The notes under the pieces are model-generated. The model did not search any database and was not told the DNA's origin. It was given only the letters and a program-made list of their open reading frames with translations. Of a DNA stretch of 64,000 bases, positions 38,401 through 49,255 are shown piece after piece (position 1 is the first letter of the stretch; each line of letters opens with the position of its first letter). The stretch covers positions 14,212,454-14,276,453 of the forward strand of contig NC_081137.1 of NCBI RefSeq assembly GCF_958295425.1, written 5' to 3'. A program made the translations under genes and the position numbers. This DNA comes from Solea solea. Lineage: Eukaryota; Chordata; Actinopteri; Pleuronectiformes; Soleidae.

Positions 38401-39614
38401 ACAGACGCTGCTTGGGCTGAATTCGTAATAGTCTGCATATTATTCAAACTCCTACTCATAAACACATTTTACAGTGCGCAAACATGTATTTTTAGTCTCA
38501 AATGTGAGTGAAATGATTGCAATGTTGAGCCCTGGCTTTGCTTCAGAGAGGCATATGATCTCAGATGATAATGAAGATGATGATGATGATTCTACTCACA
38601 GTTAGTCTTCGCCAAAACAACTTGCACAAACAAGTCCAAATCTTTGATTGGGTCATGATTGGCTGTTGTAAAGACAGTCATTTCTCCTTTGTGTCAAAAT
38701 GAGCAGTGATCCAACTTGCAGAAAATACTATTTGTTATGTCTGTTGTATGTTGTTGTTATGTGTTGTCCCTCAGTGTTTTTTCAGAACCTTGTGTCACCA
38801 TTAACAATCTTTCTGCAGCTCCACAGCGCCAACAAAACTTCTCCACAGATTCTTTGCAAACAAAGTTGTAGCTTCTGAACTATTAGCTCGCTCATCATTA
38901 AACTTTATAAAAATGGGAACTTTATTTGAGTACATTTGTCCTTGTAACTCAGCAGGTTTAGCTGTATAATTGGCCTTTTTCCATCACTGTTGGAATGTTT
39001 AAAAAAACTGGGTAAGACAGGCCTGTCATTATCATGTGGGAGCGTGACAATCCACATCTACTTTTCATGGCAGTTGCCATGATGGTTGTCAGCAATGACA
39101 TAAAACGGCTACGTGCGTGTTTCCTTCTCTCTGACCTGGCAGGCATACAGCCAGAAGGGACCACCCTGAAGGATATGTTGTCCACTATTAAATTTTTTGT
39201 TCATTACTACTTTTGTTTTACTGCATTTCTTTCTTGTATTTATACATCTGTGCACAGCTTTGGGGCTGGAGGTCCACCTATCCTCCCAGTAACACAGCTA
39301 CCACTCAGTGCAGGTTGTGCACTGCAACAATGAGTGCACAGTGTGCTCACTCTCAGAACTCTCGTTTTACATGCCTCGCTCCCGATAGCCCTCCTTTCTA
39401 CTCGCTGCCAATCAACATAATGACAGCTCAGAGTGCAGCGATGCTGAGTAATGATAGCAATAAAGCAGCATTTCATCTCTGCATGCATGAGAAAGCACTG
39501 CTGAGGAAATTTAATTTATTTGTATATAGAGTCAGACTTGGTTATTTAATAACCGCAGCGGTCACGTGTGTTGACCATCCCACTCCCCCCCCATCACTTG
39601 CTGATTGGCAGGTG

Positions 39615-39647
<33 letters not shown>

Positions 39648-42600
39648 AGATAGAGAGAGAAGGGCTTCAATACACACCTCACACAAACCAGAGTAACACA
39701 CACACACACAATGAAGACCAAAAGAAAGGCATGTTGACTTACAAAGCAATTGAGCATGGAGCAGGACACCCTTCCTGCGAAGCTCATGTCGAGGAGAGGC
39801 AGGGCTGTGCCAGAGTGACACACAGCCTGTGGAGCAGCAGCACAACCAGAGCACGAGGAGCCGGCATAACCATTCTTCTCCCAGCCGGAGCCTCTCCACT
39901 CCGAACCCCTCTGCCTGCCACCTCCTCTCTTCCCCCCTAGCACCTTTTGCACATTCACCCTTCTCAAGAGGTGCAGTGTAGGACAACACGCCGGTCCCTG
40001 GTCTCACTTAGGATCTCACCCCACCCCCTACCACCATCACCACTCCCCGCAAGAGGAGAGAGAGCACACTCGTGTCTGAATACAGTCCCTGTTGCACTAT
40101 TGAGGGAGGGGTAGTCCAAGGTGAACACAACAGCGGCAGTCCACCTGATCACCTGATCGGCCAAGTTAAAACTGAGGAAAGCGATGAAATGCCTTCTCAA
40201 CTGCAGCAAGAGGATGGAGGGAAAGTGCGAGAAGAGAAAGCAGGAGAGAAAGGAGGATAGAGGGAACTGCTTGATGCTAAGCTCCACCCTCTGCGTGCGC
40301 ATCTACCTCTCTCTCACATTCACATGCTCACGCACACATTTCTCCCCGTCTCCCTCTCATCCCTTACTCCTCCCCCTCTCCCTCCCTCCTTGTTCACCCT
40401 TCACCGACATCTCCTCATGAATCTGCCCCCCCCCCCCAGCAATGAGGCGAAAAAGCCTAGAGACTACCGCCGGTGATGAGACGATGCTCTGATAGCCAAG
40501 CACGCAGCAGCTAACCACAGCACACCGAGTAAACACTGTGAGCTCATAGCTGTGTGAATAGACTACGCTGAACGCAAAACCTCAACCAGAAGCAAAACCA
40601 GACGCACAGATAGAGAGCAGAGAAAGACTTTCATCCAGCAGCTGGACAGTATCCATCGCAACACTGGCTGGAACTGATCTAGTACACAGGGGAAATTACA
40701 TGGCAGAGGACAGAAGAGGGAGGGTGTCGAGGAGAATGACTCTATGCGGAAATCACCGATGACAGAGCATTCTACACAGACTCCTTCCTCAGTGTCTTAT
40801 CGGTACTGACCGACACAAGTGCAGAGCATCTTCACTGCTTTGATGCAGCGCCATCACATACTACAAACCCGGGAAGGTCACTGGATGTACAGTTATATGC
40901 TGTGTACAGCCTCCTGTATATTACACAGATACACACACACAGCCCTTCCCCCTTCCTGCCCCCACCTCCTCCTCCTTGGCAGAGTCGTGACAGCCACTCA
41001 TGGGTATGACCCCACATTATGTAACATGTACTGTATGCCATAGTAAACAGAGCAGAGGGTGGCTTTAGAGCACAGCGATATTAAAATGGATTCATATGGG
41101 CCCATTCAGCAGTTTTAACACAGTATATTATTTTATATTAACACTGCTGCACTACATTAACATTGTTATGGCATTGGTAATATCGTGCATGATGATATTG
41201 TACATTATTATACTGCCTGTGACATGCAATGTTATGCCCCTGCTCCTGCCTCTACAGTATTTACAGGCTTTAAAAAAATTAAATACATGAATATTTTTTA
41301 CAGATCATAATATTAGGTACTACTAGTTAGCTTTTTTATTTTGTTGCATGTATTTGTCATTAATAGATCACCACTATTTATTTTGCGTTCGGCTGTGGAA
41401 GCTCTCCAAATGAATTAGACAACAATTTCCCAGCAAAAATGACATACTGTGCTTTTAAAGTTATAGATTGATGCTTGTGTGAAAGTACATATATAGGTCA
41501 ATAGATTCCGTTTCTTTTTCGTAACTTGGAAAAAGACTATTTGTAATTAGTATTACAATTTGGAACCAACACGGCATCCATCAAAATATAAGCATTCTGT
41601 TCTCTACTGTACTTCCCACTTGGATTTTGAACTGAATTTATTCAAAATGAATGAAGTGAATTTTGAATTTTAACGAGTGGGATAAGATTTAAATCATCGT
41701 CCTCATACTATGTTGACACTCTCATCAAAAGAATGGCCCCATGCATCTACTGCTATAAAACGCACTTCCATAAATCAAGCAGAACCATACTAAGAATCAT
41801 TAGGCATGACCTGTGCTCTGTGTAGAAGCTCAGCGTCTCTCCCTTCCATCCCATCTTCAGGTTTACCAGAGCTGAGCATGATCTTTGTGAAAAACACGTC
41901 TGTTTTGACATTTATTCCCAGCGTAATCCTGTACATGAAATTTTGAGTTCTGTCATTTCATTTCTACTTCAGGTCAGGTTTATAAATAACTTTCCAGTAG
42001 GGCGGCAACTAACGATTATTTCCATAATTAATGAATCTGTCAATTATGTTCTTGAATCATAGAGTACTTGATTGGTCTGTAAAATGTCAGAAAATGTCAG
42101 AAAATGTTGATCAGTGTTTACCAAACCCAGAAATGATGATGTTCCCAAATATCATCATTATTCTGATAAAATACTCACATTTAAGAAGCTGAAAAACCAG
42201 ACAGCTTGACTGAATTATTGAAAAAAAAAAACATTCGAACTGATTAATTGATTATCAAAATAGGTGATAATAAATTTAGTAATCGATTAATAATGGATTA
42301 ATCGTTGCAGCCTTACTTTTCGTTTAATCAATTTTCATTCATAAAAAACTAAAACGGCATGGACTTTTAAAAAATATGATAGAAGCAGATGTTTGACTGA
42401 CCTCTCTGTGTAAAATTCAGACAGTTAAGTAACAAATGTCCCAATGTAACATCTATTACAAGTCAGTAGCGTATCTTATATCAAGTTATGGTTAATTTAA
42501 GACTTTTAAAAAAAGGTGCATAGTGTTACTTTAAATTTCTCCTGTCTGTCTCCTGGCTCCACCCAAGCCAGCTGCAAAAGAGAGCACTAGATTTAGCTTC

Positions 42601-44152
42601 ATGTGTTTCATATTTTATTTTAGGAAAGGAGGGCATCGAGTCACCAACAGTGAGTGGCAGACTACACATTAACACGCAGCTACAGAAGTAGGTTATGACT
42701 CAAAACATGAGGCATTAAAAAGGCACACGTTTGTGTGCCTTTCTTTTTTTTTACAATTTTATACAAACCATAATCAATCTGCAGCATATTATCTCACAGA
42801 CAGGATCTGGTGTCGAGTCAACATTAAATATAATCCCAACACATACACACACAAACACACACACAGGTGACATCATATGGGGCAGTTCATGGCATTACTC
42901 TCTTCTCTTCAGAGGATCTCTACACAAGATAGTATTACAGTGCACTGTGGGTACTAAGGGCAGGGTAAAACAACCCTTTTGTCCTCGTTTCCATACTCAC
43001 ATTATCCCACTAACAATATTGCTGCACAAGTGGACAAGGATATGAACTCAATACTTGTTGTTTTGTTTCAGCATAAAAAAAAAAAAGGGCTGGAGGCTGG
43101 GAAACAACAAAACACTACCTTACAAGACTGGATTGAGAGGATCACGTTACCTGTGGAACTAACTGCAGCAGCAATTGCATTACAATTACCCTTAGATGAA
43201 CGGCAGCTCAGCTGAGGACAGGTACAAGTATTATTTCTGTTGCTGCAGATCAGAGCAGCATCACAAGGACCCAAAAGTAGAGCATCACACCAATTCATGT
43301 GACACAAACCCTGACAAAATGTGTTTGTTAATCCAACATTAACATAAAGACAAAGTTCAGGTCCAGGTTGAGACACAGAGGCTCACTCTCAACAAAAAAA
43401 CAAGGAAAAAATGATTTTTAATAAAATGAAAATGAAAAAAATCTACACCTTCTAAAGTCAATAATATCTTAAGAATATATTTGTCACGTTATCTCGACGT
43501 TAGACAGCCTACGCCTAGAAACTAAAGGTTATAAACCATTCATTCCCTGCAACAAAATCTGCCATTTTCCATCACTGCTGCCTTAAGATTCATGTTGTAT
43601 TCTTTAGATATCATACACTTAAGCAGGCTTGGCAACGATGTCTTCAGTGAGACCGTGCCTGTGTCTGAGGCTGGTTTCAAGCTTGGGCACATAGTACATT
43701 CAGCACCATGTGTCACTACCTCATTCATACTTCAAAAGACCAGAACTATCCCTTAATTTCCATGGGTTTTGCTGATCTTCTGCGAGTGTGTCACATGTGC
43801 AATAGGCCAACCTTCTAACCACACTCAATGACTCACTATATAAAGTGGGGGTGTACTTCAGCACAGAACTAGTGAAGCCTTACTTTCATACTATACATGC
43901 CTCAGTGGACACATTATTTGTTGATCAGCTTTGCTATTAATTAGGCTCAGAGCTCAACAGTGTGTCCCACAAAAAGGCTAAGAGCTGGGCATTCAGCCAT
44001 GGTGGCATTCTGTGGACCCAGCTGACTAGAACCCTGGGACACACCTCCTCTAGTTACACTTCCTATTTATGTCCCATAAAAGCTTGTTAGTTTCAAGGGG
44101 AAGTTGTGGTGGATTCCCATCTCTCAAGTTTGGAGAAAAGGAGAAAAAAAAT

Positions 44153-44186
<34 letters not shown>

Positions 44187-44191
44187 ATATA

Positions 44192-44227
<36 letters not shown>

Positions 44228-45933
44228 GATAGATAGATAGATATCTATATCTATATATAGATACATATATATATACATATACATATACACAGTATAGGTC
44301 ACAGTCATTGCTCATGATTTTTAGTGAATCTGTGAAATATAAATAATCTTTGTCAGCAAAAAACCACATGCTTGTCACACACTGAGAGAAATGCAAGACC
44401 CAGCATTCCTACACAAACATCCAGATTCCTCGGAAAAGAGAAATGTACATGTAGCGACTTGCATTGGCACAATTATTTCACGGGGAAGACACATACTGCA
44501 TATAATCTTTGTTTTGCCACAAAAAGTTAAATAGTCATTAGTATCCACTAGAGGGCAATCAGGACGGATCTCTATCAAATACCTAATGTTGGAATTCGAG
44601 GTCAAGGAGGTGATTACTCAACACTTTCACCACCCAACAACCAAACAACAGAGAGCAGTACTAGATACACGCTATATCAGACATGTAACATCTGTTCCTG
44701 TTACAGAACACTTCTTGAGATAAGCTGTAAACCTCCTAAAACATGGATTGTAGGGGGATGCTCATAAACTAAATAAATAAACTATTCCTCAAATCCCTGT
44801 TTCAAGACAGCTATGATTACATTGCTATGTCGATGTATGTATTTGCATATCCGCCAATCCCAAAAGAACCCACGACACGTCCCAACATGCACCAGGAACA
44901 TCCAGCAGGAATGGCTCACTGTACCCCCAAGGGCGAACCCATTGTTTCTGTGATAAAACGCTGGGCAGGCACTGTTGTCTTTGATCACATTTAACACCGC
45001 TTACTCTGATCTATTAAACAACATTATTGCGCCTGCATTTAACCAGCATGTATGGAAATGTGATTAACAAACAATATCACAGAACACTTAGCAAGTGAAG
45101 CTGAATCTGTGTGAGACACACACTAAAAGGCAACAAACTTCCAAAACCAAAGAGGGTGCTGAGCCAGTCCGAAATTTTTGGTGTAAAAAAAATTAAGTGA
45201 AAACTGAAACCCTGTAGTGTGTTAATTTAGACCAGTGGGTCTCAAGTACCACCTAAGAAAATATTGAGCTCTCAAAGTAGCACCATTATCGACCAACGTT
45301 AAAATACAGTGGCGTAAATAGACGGAGCAAAGTCAGCGACAGACTTTTCACAGGAGGCACATTTTTTCCCAATAAGATCATTTACTCTTTCATCATCCTC
45401 CTCTTCCTCCATGCATACACAGCGACATTTGATTAAGATGGAGCGAGGGACAAGGCGACTCTAATTATAATTATCTATTTTATTATAATTGTTTTATTGG
45501 TTTCCTTTTCTACGCTCTCAAAGTTCCTCAGCTCCACTCCGATCACATACATTGATATATACAGCAGAACAGTATTTCTGATTTTCACCCAAGTGCCATA
45601 AGAGGAAGCTCGTGTACCACCAGTGGTACAGTGGATTGGATGATTACTGACATAAAGGGTCACATTGAATAAACATATACAAACATGCATATGGGATTTC
45701 TTTGTGAGATTACAGGAACTAGTAAATGAAGACATTGAAGAACATGTTGCAACAACTGCTGCTTAGGGCCTGGTAACACTCTCCTGCCATTTCCTGTGTG
45801 AGTAAGTCAGAACGTCCCAACTTGCTGTTTTGTCCTCAGTAACCAGTTTAATATGGACCATAATTTTACAGCAGGGTTTTATACACACATACTGGTTCAA
45901 GTCTCCACCCCGATAGTGTGATTGGCTCACCAT
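10173..45933 (-). CDS. mtmr4: Myotubularin-related protein 4 (FYVE-type PI3P phosphatase)
   Basis: Removes the 3-phosphate from PI3P and PI(3,5)P2 on endosomes (known for the family). Coding exons, 5' to 3': 45933-45931, 29671-29582, 24888-24772, 22314-22232, 22108-21942, 21844-21748, 19975-19862, 19766-19567, 17365-17237, 16606-16495, 16363-16168, 16038-15853, 15540-15370, 14353-14199, 13552-12052, 11929-11819, 11693-11605, 10350-10173. They sum to 3,699 nt, or 1,232 residues, with all phases agreeing; human MTMR4 is about 1,195. Order: PH-GRAM (about 30-150), phosphatase (about 155-570) with CSDGWDR at Cys410-Arg416, a long low-complexity linker, coiled coil (about 1055-1090), and FYVE (about 1145-1210) with all eight zinc cysteines. 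The C-terminus ([11 protein letters not shown] and IATASS) favours MTMR4 over MTMR3. The start ATG is the last codon of its exon, in good context (A at -3, G at +4). Confidence 0.93.
11320..11480. repeat. Dispersed AT-rich repeat (GCAACGATTA family), fragment
   Basis: The stretch with ATGAATCGGTCGATAGTTTT and CATAAAATAACAGAAAATGT resembles the interior of the family copy at 42000-42320. It lies in an mtmr4 intron and is non-coding. Confidence 0.45.
11605..11693 (-). CDS. mtmr4: mtmr4 exon: N-terminal half of FYVE finger
   Basis: It encodes [20 protein letters not shown] to RRHHCR. The WxxD motif (Trp1148, Asp1151), the first zinc pair (Cys1157, Cys1160) and the basic patch 1169-1174 are all present, so PI3P binding should be intact. 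Confidence 0.93.
12052..13552 (-). CDS. mtmr4: mtmr4 large linker exon (500 codons)
   Basis: This 1,501-nt exon encodes residues 608-1107, from [17 protein letters not shown] to DIDYEDDI. The middle is Pro/Ser/Glu-rich and probably disordered. It carries a nine-residue Asp run coded by an ATC/GAT triplet repeat (13290-13315) and an alanine run after CSP (about 12330-12360). Near the end [20 protein letters not shown] leads into a coiled coil. The position where human MTMR4 has a PPxY motif reads HAPAY here. Long plus-strand ORFs across 12000-12640 are antisense shadows of its GC-rich composition. Confidence 0.92.
13290..13315. repeat. Triplet repeat coding an Asp run in mtmr4
   Basis: About eight ATC units on the plus strand give GAT codons on the minus strand. 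Confidence 0.85.
14903..15310 (-). mobile_element. LINE 3' fragment, RTE/Rex3-like
   Basis: The minus strand encodes [20 protein letters not shown] and then [16 protein letters not shown] to AWERLGI, the C-terminal block of a common fish non-LTR retrotransposon. It ends in GGATGGATGAAT tail units, as expected for its 3' end. It sits in an mtmr4 intron in the same orientation as the gene, about 60 bases downstream of the exon ending at 15370. It is truncated and non-functional. Confidence 0.65.
15853..16038 (-). CDS. mtmr4: mtmr4 phosphatase-domain exon after the active site
   Basis: It encodes 62 residues from [17 protein letters not shown] to FEFNEAFL, a strongly conserved block of the myotubularin phosphatase fold. 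Phase 0 at both ends, with a gtgggt donor. Confidence 0.92.
16168..16363 (-). CDS. mtmr4: mtmr4 active-site exon
   Basis: It encodes residues 372-436 including [20 protein letters not shown]. The CX5R signature is intact (Cys410 nucleophile, Arg416), with the Asp residues typical of active myotubularins, so an active phosphatase is predicted rather than a pseudophosphatase. Confidence 0.94.
17560..17800. repeat. Probable dispersed repeat (TTTTACTCC...CCAAGGGAAGGG-like)
   Basis: The stretch with CATTTTACTCCGGTACCCCA and GGGAAGGG shares motifs with 63430-63760 (CATTTTACTCCAAGGGAAGG, CAACGAGA, ACCGAACC-like sequence). Outer parts GGGTGGAGCCAGTCTAGCTC and AAGGGTGGAGCTAGA may be the element ends. 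It lies in an mtmr4 intron and was not identified further. Confidence 0.4.
19045..19473. mobile_element. Deleted Tc1/mariner-like element with TA target sites
   Basis: The ends are inverted: left CAGACTATATGGACAAAATT, right (reverse complement) CACTATATGGACAAAAGTAT, each flanked by TA. The plus-strand interior encodes [20 protein letters not shown], the final catalytic block of DDE transposases, followed by a broken frame. At 429 bp it lacks most of the transposase. It ends 93 bases from the mtmr4 exon at 19567. Confidence 0.75.
20361..20435. repeat. GT microsatellite
   Basis: About 37 GT units in an mtmr4 intron, preceded by a CT-rich stretch. Confidence 0.95.
23195..23224 (-). other. mtmr4: Candidate 30-nt cassette exon of mtmr4
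   Basis: On the minus strand ttttag precedes a 30-nt open stretch that is followed by a strong gtgagt donor. It would add ten residues ([10 protein letters not shown]) in frame between Asn70 and Val71, inside the PH-GRAM domain, without changing phase, because both neighbouring exons meet at phase 0. Human MTMR4 as I recall it has no insert here. It could be an alternative microexon or chance. Confidence 0.4.
25940..25979. repeat. Perfect 16-bp hairpin
   Basis: GCAATCAATATAATAA at 25940-25955 pairs with its exact complement at 25964-25979, leaving an 8-nt loop. It is AT-rich and lies in an mtmr4 intron. It may be a small foldback remnant. Confidence 0.8.
27921..27990 (+). repeat. 3' tail of a SINE-like dispersed repeat
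   Basis: GGGATTAGCTTCAGCTCCCC followed by GATAATGGATGGATGG resembles the common fish repeat tail that ends in GGATGG units. Confidence 0.5.
30655..30950 (-). repeat. tRNA-headed SINE-like repeat, copy in mtmr4 intron
   Basis: Read on the minus strand it starts with GTAGTGTAGTGGTTAGCACT and GGTTCGCAACC, which resemble box A and box B of a tRNA. It continues through GGAGTTGCATGTTCTCCCTG and a CAGTCCAAAAACATGCAG block, and ends with a CATTCATTC-type tail (plus strand ATTCATTCATTC at 30660). The same head and body appear in the inverted array at 1-2782. Confidence 0.65.
30951..34454. other. mtmr4 intron; no gene seen
   Basis: It holds an A run at 31110, a CA run near 32433-32449 and otherwise unique-looking AT-rich sequence. 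No supported feature. Confidence 0.5.
34455..34730 (-). repeat. SINE-like repeat, second intronic copy
   Basis: It shares with the 30655 copy the blocks TACCGCTTTATCCTGCACAT, GGGTACACCCTGGATAGGTC and GCATGTTTTTGGACTGTGGG. The tRNA-like head is missing or lost at the 34730 side. Confidence 0.6.
34731..39615. other. mtmr4 intron; no gene seen
   Basis: A short repeat tail lies near 37935-37990 (GATAAGGTAATCCTGTATTA, related to the repeat ending at 50530), and there is a GAT-rich patch at 38565-38592. Nothing else was recognised. Confidence 0.5.
39616..39645. repeat. CA microsatellite
   Basis: About 15 CA units, adjacent to the candidate alternative first exon of mtmr4. Confidence 0.95.
39743..39787 (-). 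CDS. mtmr4: Candidate alternative first coding exon of mtmr4
   Basis: The minus strand encodes [15 protein letters not shown] ending directly at a consensus gtaagt donor. Splicing to the exon at 29671 keeps the frame and replaces Met1 by these 15 residues ahead of [10 protein letters not shown]. No in-frame ATG lies upstream in the open stretch. The surrounding DNA (about 39760-40440) is relatively C-rich on the plus strand, which would suit an alternative promoter. No transcript evidence. Confidence 0.35.
40440..41990. other. mtmr4 intron; no gene seen
   Basis: Unique-looking sequence with a C run ending near 40438. No exon with matching phase was found. Confidence 0.45.
41998..42320 (+). 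repeat. AT-rich non-autonomous repeat (GCAACGATTA family), best copy
   Basis: The ends are inverted: GGGCGGCAACTAACGATTAT at the left, TGGATTAATCGTTGCAGCCT at the right. The interior has the repeated AAAATGTCAGAAAATGTTGA motif and no ORF. Confidence 0.65.
42321..44148. other. mtmr4 intron; no gene seen
   Basis: A short CA-rich stretch lies at 42838-42866. No other recognisable feature. Confidence 0.45.
44149..44293. repeat. AT microsatellite with GATA-type interruptions
   Basis: Runs of AT and ACATAT with AGATAGATAG near 44226-44243. ORFs over it translate to Tyr/Ile repeats and are not genes. Confidence 0.9.
45232..45640 (+). mobile_element. Degenerate hAT-like non-autonomous element
   Basis: It begins CAGTGGGTCTCAAGTACCAC and ends near GTGTACCACCAGTGGTACAG, matching the end pattern (CAGTGGTTCTCAA..., GTACCAC) of a common fish hAT-derived repeat. 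The interior has AAAATACAGTGGCGTAAATA and no ORF. Confidence 0.5.
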
Positions 45934-46027
45934 GCTGCCAGCCAGTACTGCCGTAGGTCCAGGCGCTCCTCTGCAGGTCCCTCCCTCTCCTCCCGTCTGC
46001 TGGGCTCTGCTGTGCCAGCTATGGCTC
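45931..46027 (-). other. mtmr4: mtmr4 exon carrying 5' UTR and the initiator ATG
   Basis: After a cag acceptor at 46030-46028 the exon ends GGCAGCATG, immediately followed by a gtgagc donor. Joined to the exon at 29671 it gives [11 protein letters not shown], matching the start of vertebrate MTMR4. Confidence 0.75.
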
Positions 46028-48690
46028 CTGCCAACATAAAAACACAGGACCTTCAGACATGTGTGTGGGTGGCTGGTATGGGGAGTGTGAGTGATTGCGT
46101 AACGTGGCAGGGTTTCAAACCTCCTTGGTGTAAAGTACAGCATGCACAATGAACGTTGGCACTAAAATCGTAAAATGTCTAATTGCTGAAGGCACTAAGA
46201 GTTGGGCTGAATGATTTGGGGAAAATGACTAATTGAGATGAATGCGATTTGAGATATACTTTCTTTTTTAAAGTCAAGCCTAAGGTATCGTGCGTTTTAG
46301 ATTTTAAAACAAAATGGAGCATTACTACATCAGATCCCCACAAAATATGAACTAATTTAAACGTGTGTTACATTTACACTGAGTATACTAGCCATAAATA
46401 TCTACTGTATAATCGCTTTAAAATAAAAGTGGTTTTCATAGCCTTAGAAAACGCCTTTATATGTATTCTAGAGCCTTGGTTCAAAGAGTGCAAGTTTCTT
46501 GTACTGAAGCAGAATCTTTACTACACAAACAAAGATCAACAACATCCGTTGTGGAATGTGAAGGCCACTATAGTTTCCTGACACACCTGGGGAAGGGATG
46601 TGTGAGCCGAGCAGTCCTTTGTTCATTAAAATCTGTAGTCTCACCCTGAGATGTCATTCATTCTTGCACACTATACCTTTAAAAGATCTTGAACTGTTTC
46701 CAATAAGCGAGTATTACTTTTTTAAATTGCCACAGAAATACTGGAGAGCAATCCAAAATGGAACGCTTAAATTACAGCCTTTATGATTTGTCACTTCCTT
46801 CCAAATTGTGAGTCCCTTTTCAATTAATTGCGTGTCACTATCCTGTTCATTTTAATAGATCTAGAGGGACGGTGAAAGTGGCTGTCTGGAACAAGAAGTA
46901 CTCTCCACATATGAGGTCACGTCAACATAAACACACTCCACGCATGCAAGCTGCAGAGAGACGTGCAGGCACAAGCATTATCTTTGTCGTCGTGCTGAAA
47001 ACCTTGGGAGCACGTCGGCTGACCTGACCCGATGGCACACACTGATCTATGAGAAATGCAAACTCGACATTCCTCAACCCTTTATCAGGAGCCAAACAGA
47101 TAAATGCGAAATGAAAAAGCATCAATGAAAAACACATGCGCAAACTCCAAAACAAGTTGTGAGGCGGATCCTGCTCTTGTGACAAAACGACATGAATGAT
47201 TTCAGAGATTCATTCTGGTCCAGGGCGTCTGAACCGAACAATGCATTCACACTGTGGCTGCAGTGCACGTATTAAAAGTCAACAGGGAGACAATGAAACA
47301 CTAAGCATGAAAGCAAACACTTGATTTTTAATCATGTAAATTTAGCTGCCTTCCTGTGCATGTACAAGCTCTGTCAGGAGGGAGTGGTGGACTCGTTTTA
47401 GGTTTACTACAAATACAGTAACACACACTCACACATGCAGTTAAATTAAACATACAGTCTTCACTTCCTGGTGTTTAGGTCAGACTTTACTGCAATATGT
47501 TCCTTACAGGGACTTAAAACTGGGATCAAAATTGTCACCGTGCACCGCTGTCATCTCACTTCCCCCACTTGTTTTGTTTTCCGACACACCCCCTTTTGCA
47601 CACAGCTCTGTAAAAAGAAAAAAAAAAATCTAAACTTATGATATATTATTTCTAATGAAGCCTTTACTTACCTCCAACAATTGCTGATTCACACTTTCTG
47701 CCCAAGTGTCTCTACTTTTCAAGCTTGAACGAAAGTGCAATGTATTTCAAAGTAGTGGTAGTGTCGTCTCCTAAACACATACTAGTTGTAAACCAGAGCA
47801 TGACAAACCTCCCTCCCTCCCTCCCTTTCTCTGGCTCCGTCTCTATTGCTTACTCTTTCACCCTCCCACTGTCCAAGTGCCAGGCTTCTCAAAATGAAAG
47901 GGGCCATACTACAGGGCACAGTCATTTCACGCACCTACAACCATTGTCCACTCATGACTCTTTTTTTTTTTTTAATCAAAAGGAGGGACATTAATCGCCA
48001 AGCAGTCTAATGAAAAAACTCAACAACAAAGTTACTCTCAAAGCAACGAGTCACCTATTGATGCTACAAAAATAGCGCCACGGTTTATCTGAACAAAAAT
48101 AGTGCACTATAAAAACAAATGTAGTTAGCTGTGAGGGAACACAAATGTATTTTGAATAGCAATTTATTCAGCAAAGACACACATTTATGAACGAAGTGAA
48201 TTAACTTTTAAACATTTTAAAAAGTCTCCAGTGACCAGACATATTATGTTTTGGGGGTTCTGCCTTTGTTAAAAATCTTGTGAATGCAATGTCTAAAGAA
48301 TGTGTTAGGGTAGCCTTTTAAATTTGGCACAAACATTCTCTTGGATTCAAGGATTAACTGATTGCATTTTGGTGGCCAACAGTCACATGCCAAGGTCACA
48401 GATACCTCAAAAATAGTTTTTTGCCTTGTAAACACAATATCTCACAGATACCATGAGGGAATTCTCTCAAATTCTGCAACGAACATTCACTTGACTTAAA
48501 GACAAACTATAATGAATGTGTCATAAGGTCTTAAGAGAACCCACTAAAATGTTGCACACATGTTCTCTTGGACTCAGGGATGATCTCTTTAGATTTGGGT
48601 GGCCAAAACACCAGGTCAGATTTGCCCCACAGAACACATTTCTGGTCTCATTACACTCTACAACTATTAATCTGTATACTTAAGGTTTAC
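46028..48690. other. mtmr4 5' intron; no gene seen
   Basis: Low-complexity CCCT units near 47811-47826 and a T run at 47961-47974 are the only notable features. Confidence 0.45.
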
Positions 48691-48695
48691 GTCTA

Positions 48696-48860
48696 ATTAG
48701 GGCTACACTGATTAATCTATTATTAATCACTTACTCAATCACAAATCATCACTATTCTGATAACCAATTTGAGTGTTTCTTTAATAATTAAAACAAGCCC
48801 TTTGATTTTTGTAGGTAGATAATTTGATGACAAAAAAAATCTTAATAATTTGAGGTGCAT
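48696..48860 (-). repeat. AT-rich repeat (GCAACGATTA family), fragment
   Basis: AGGGCTACACTGATTAATCT and ATTATTAATCACTTACTCAA match the family end in reverse orientation. Confidence 0.45.
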
Positions 48861-48926
48861 CTGTTACAATTAAGAGCTTTCATCAATGTATCTTGAAGCC
48901 GCTCTCCTGCGCACAACAAGTTGTGG

Positions 48927-49255
48927 ATCAGAGGTCTCAAACTCTTGGTTTATGGGCCACATGCCACCGCCGTCAAGGTACTTTTTCTATCACTTGACTG
49001 CCAAAAATTGTCCTGTGTAATATTCAAATAGCATTTCTTACACAGAAAAAAAATAACTTTCTCTGTAACTTCAATGTAAATATCGCCTAGTTTCTTTGCT
49101 CCATATACAGTAACAAACAACCCCTGATCTTTCACTTCCTCCTGAGTGAAAGATAAAGAAAGTACTTTAAGTTTACACACTGCAAAACTCTTGTTATATT
49201 GCCCCTGAACCAAATTATCTCACGATAATTACTGGTATTGTTTTATTGCCCGGGC
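48927..49255 (+). mobile_element. Probable hAT-derived repeat
   Basis: It starts TCAGAGGTCTCAAACTCTTG followed by GGGCCACATGCC, the usual start of a fish hAT-derived repeat, and ends near GTATTGTTTTATTGCCCGGG. No coding sequence. Confidence 0.4.

Noticed and set aside
39213..40420. Overlapping ORFs on both strands near the CA repeat
   Set aside because: They have His/Thr or Cys/Val repeats from the microsatellite and no recognisable domain; only the short exon at 39743-39787 has splice support.
44093..44396. ORFs rich in Tyr and Ile
   Set aside because: They are translations of the AT microsatellite.
10173..45933. Assignment as mtmr3 instead of mtmr4
   Set aside because: The FYVE tail ([22 protein letters not shown]) and the start [11 protein letters not shown] match MTMR4 as I know it; MTMR3 differs at these places.
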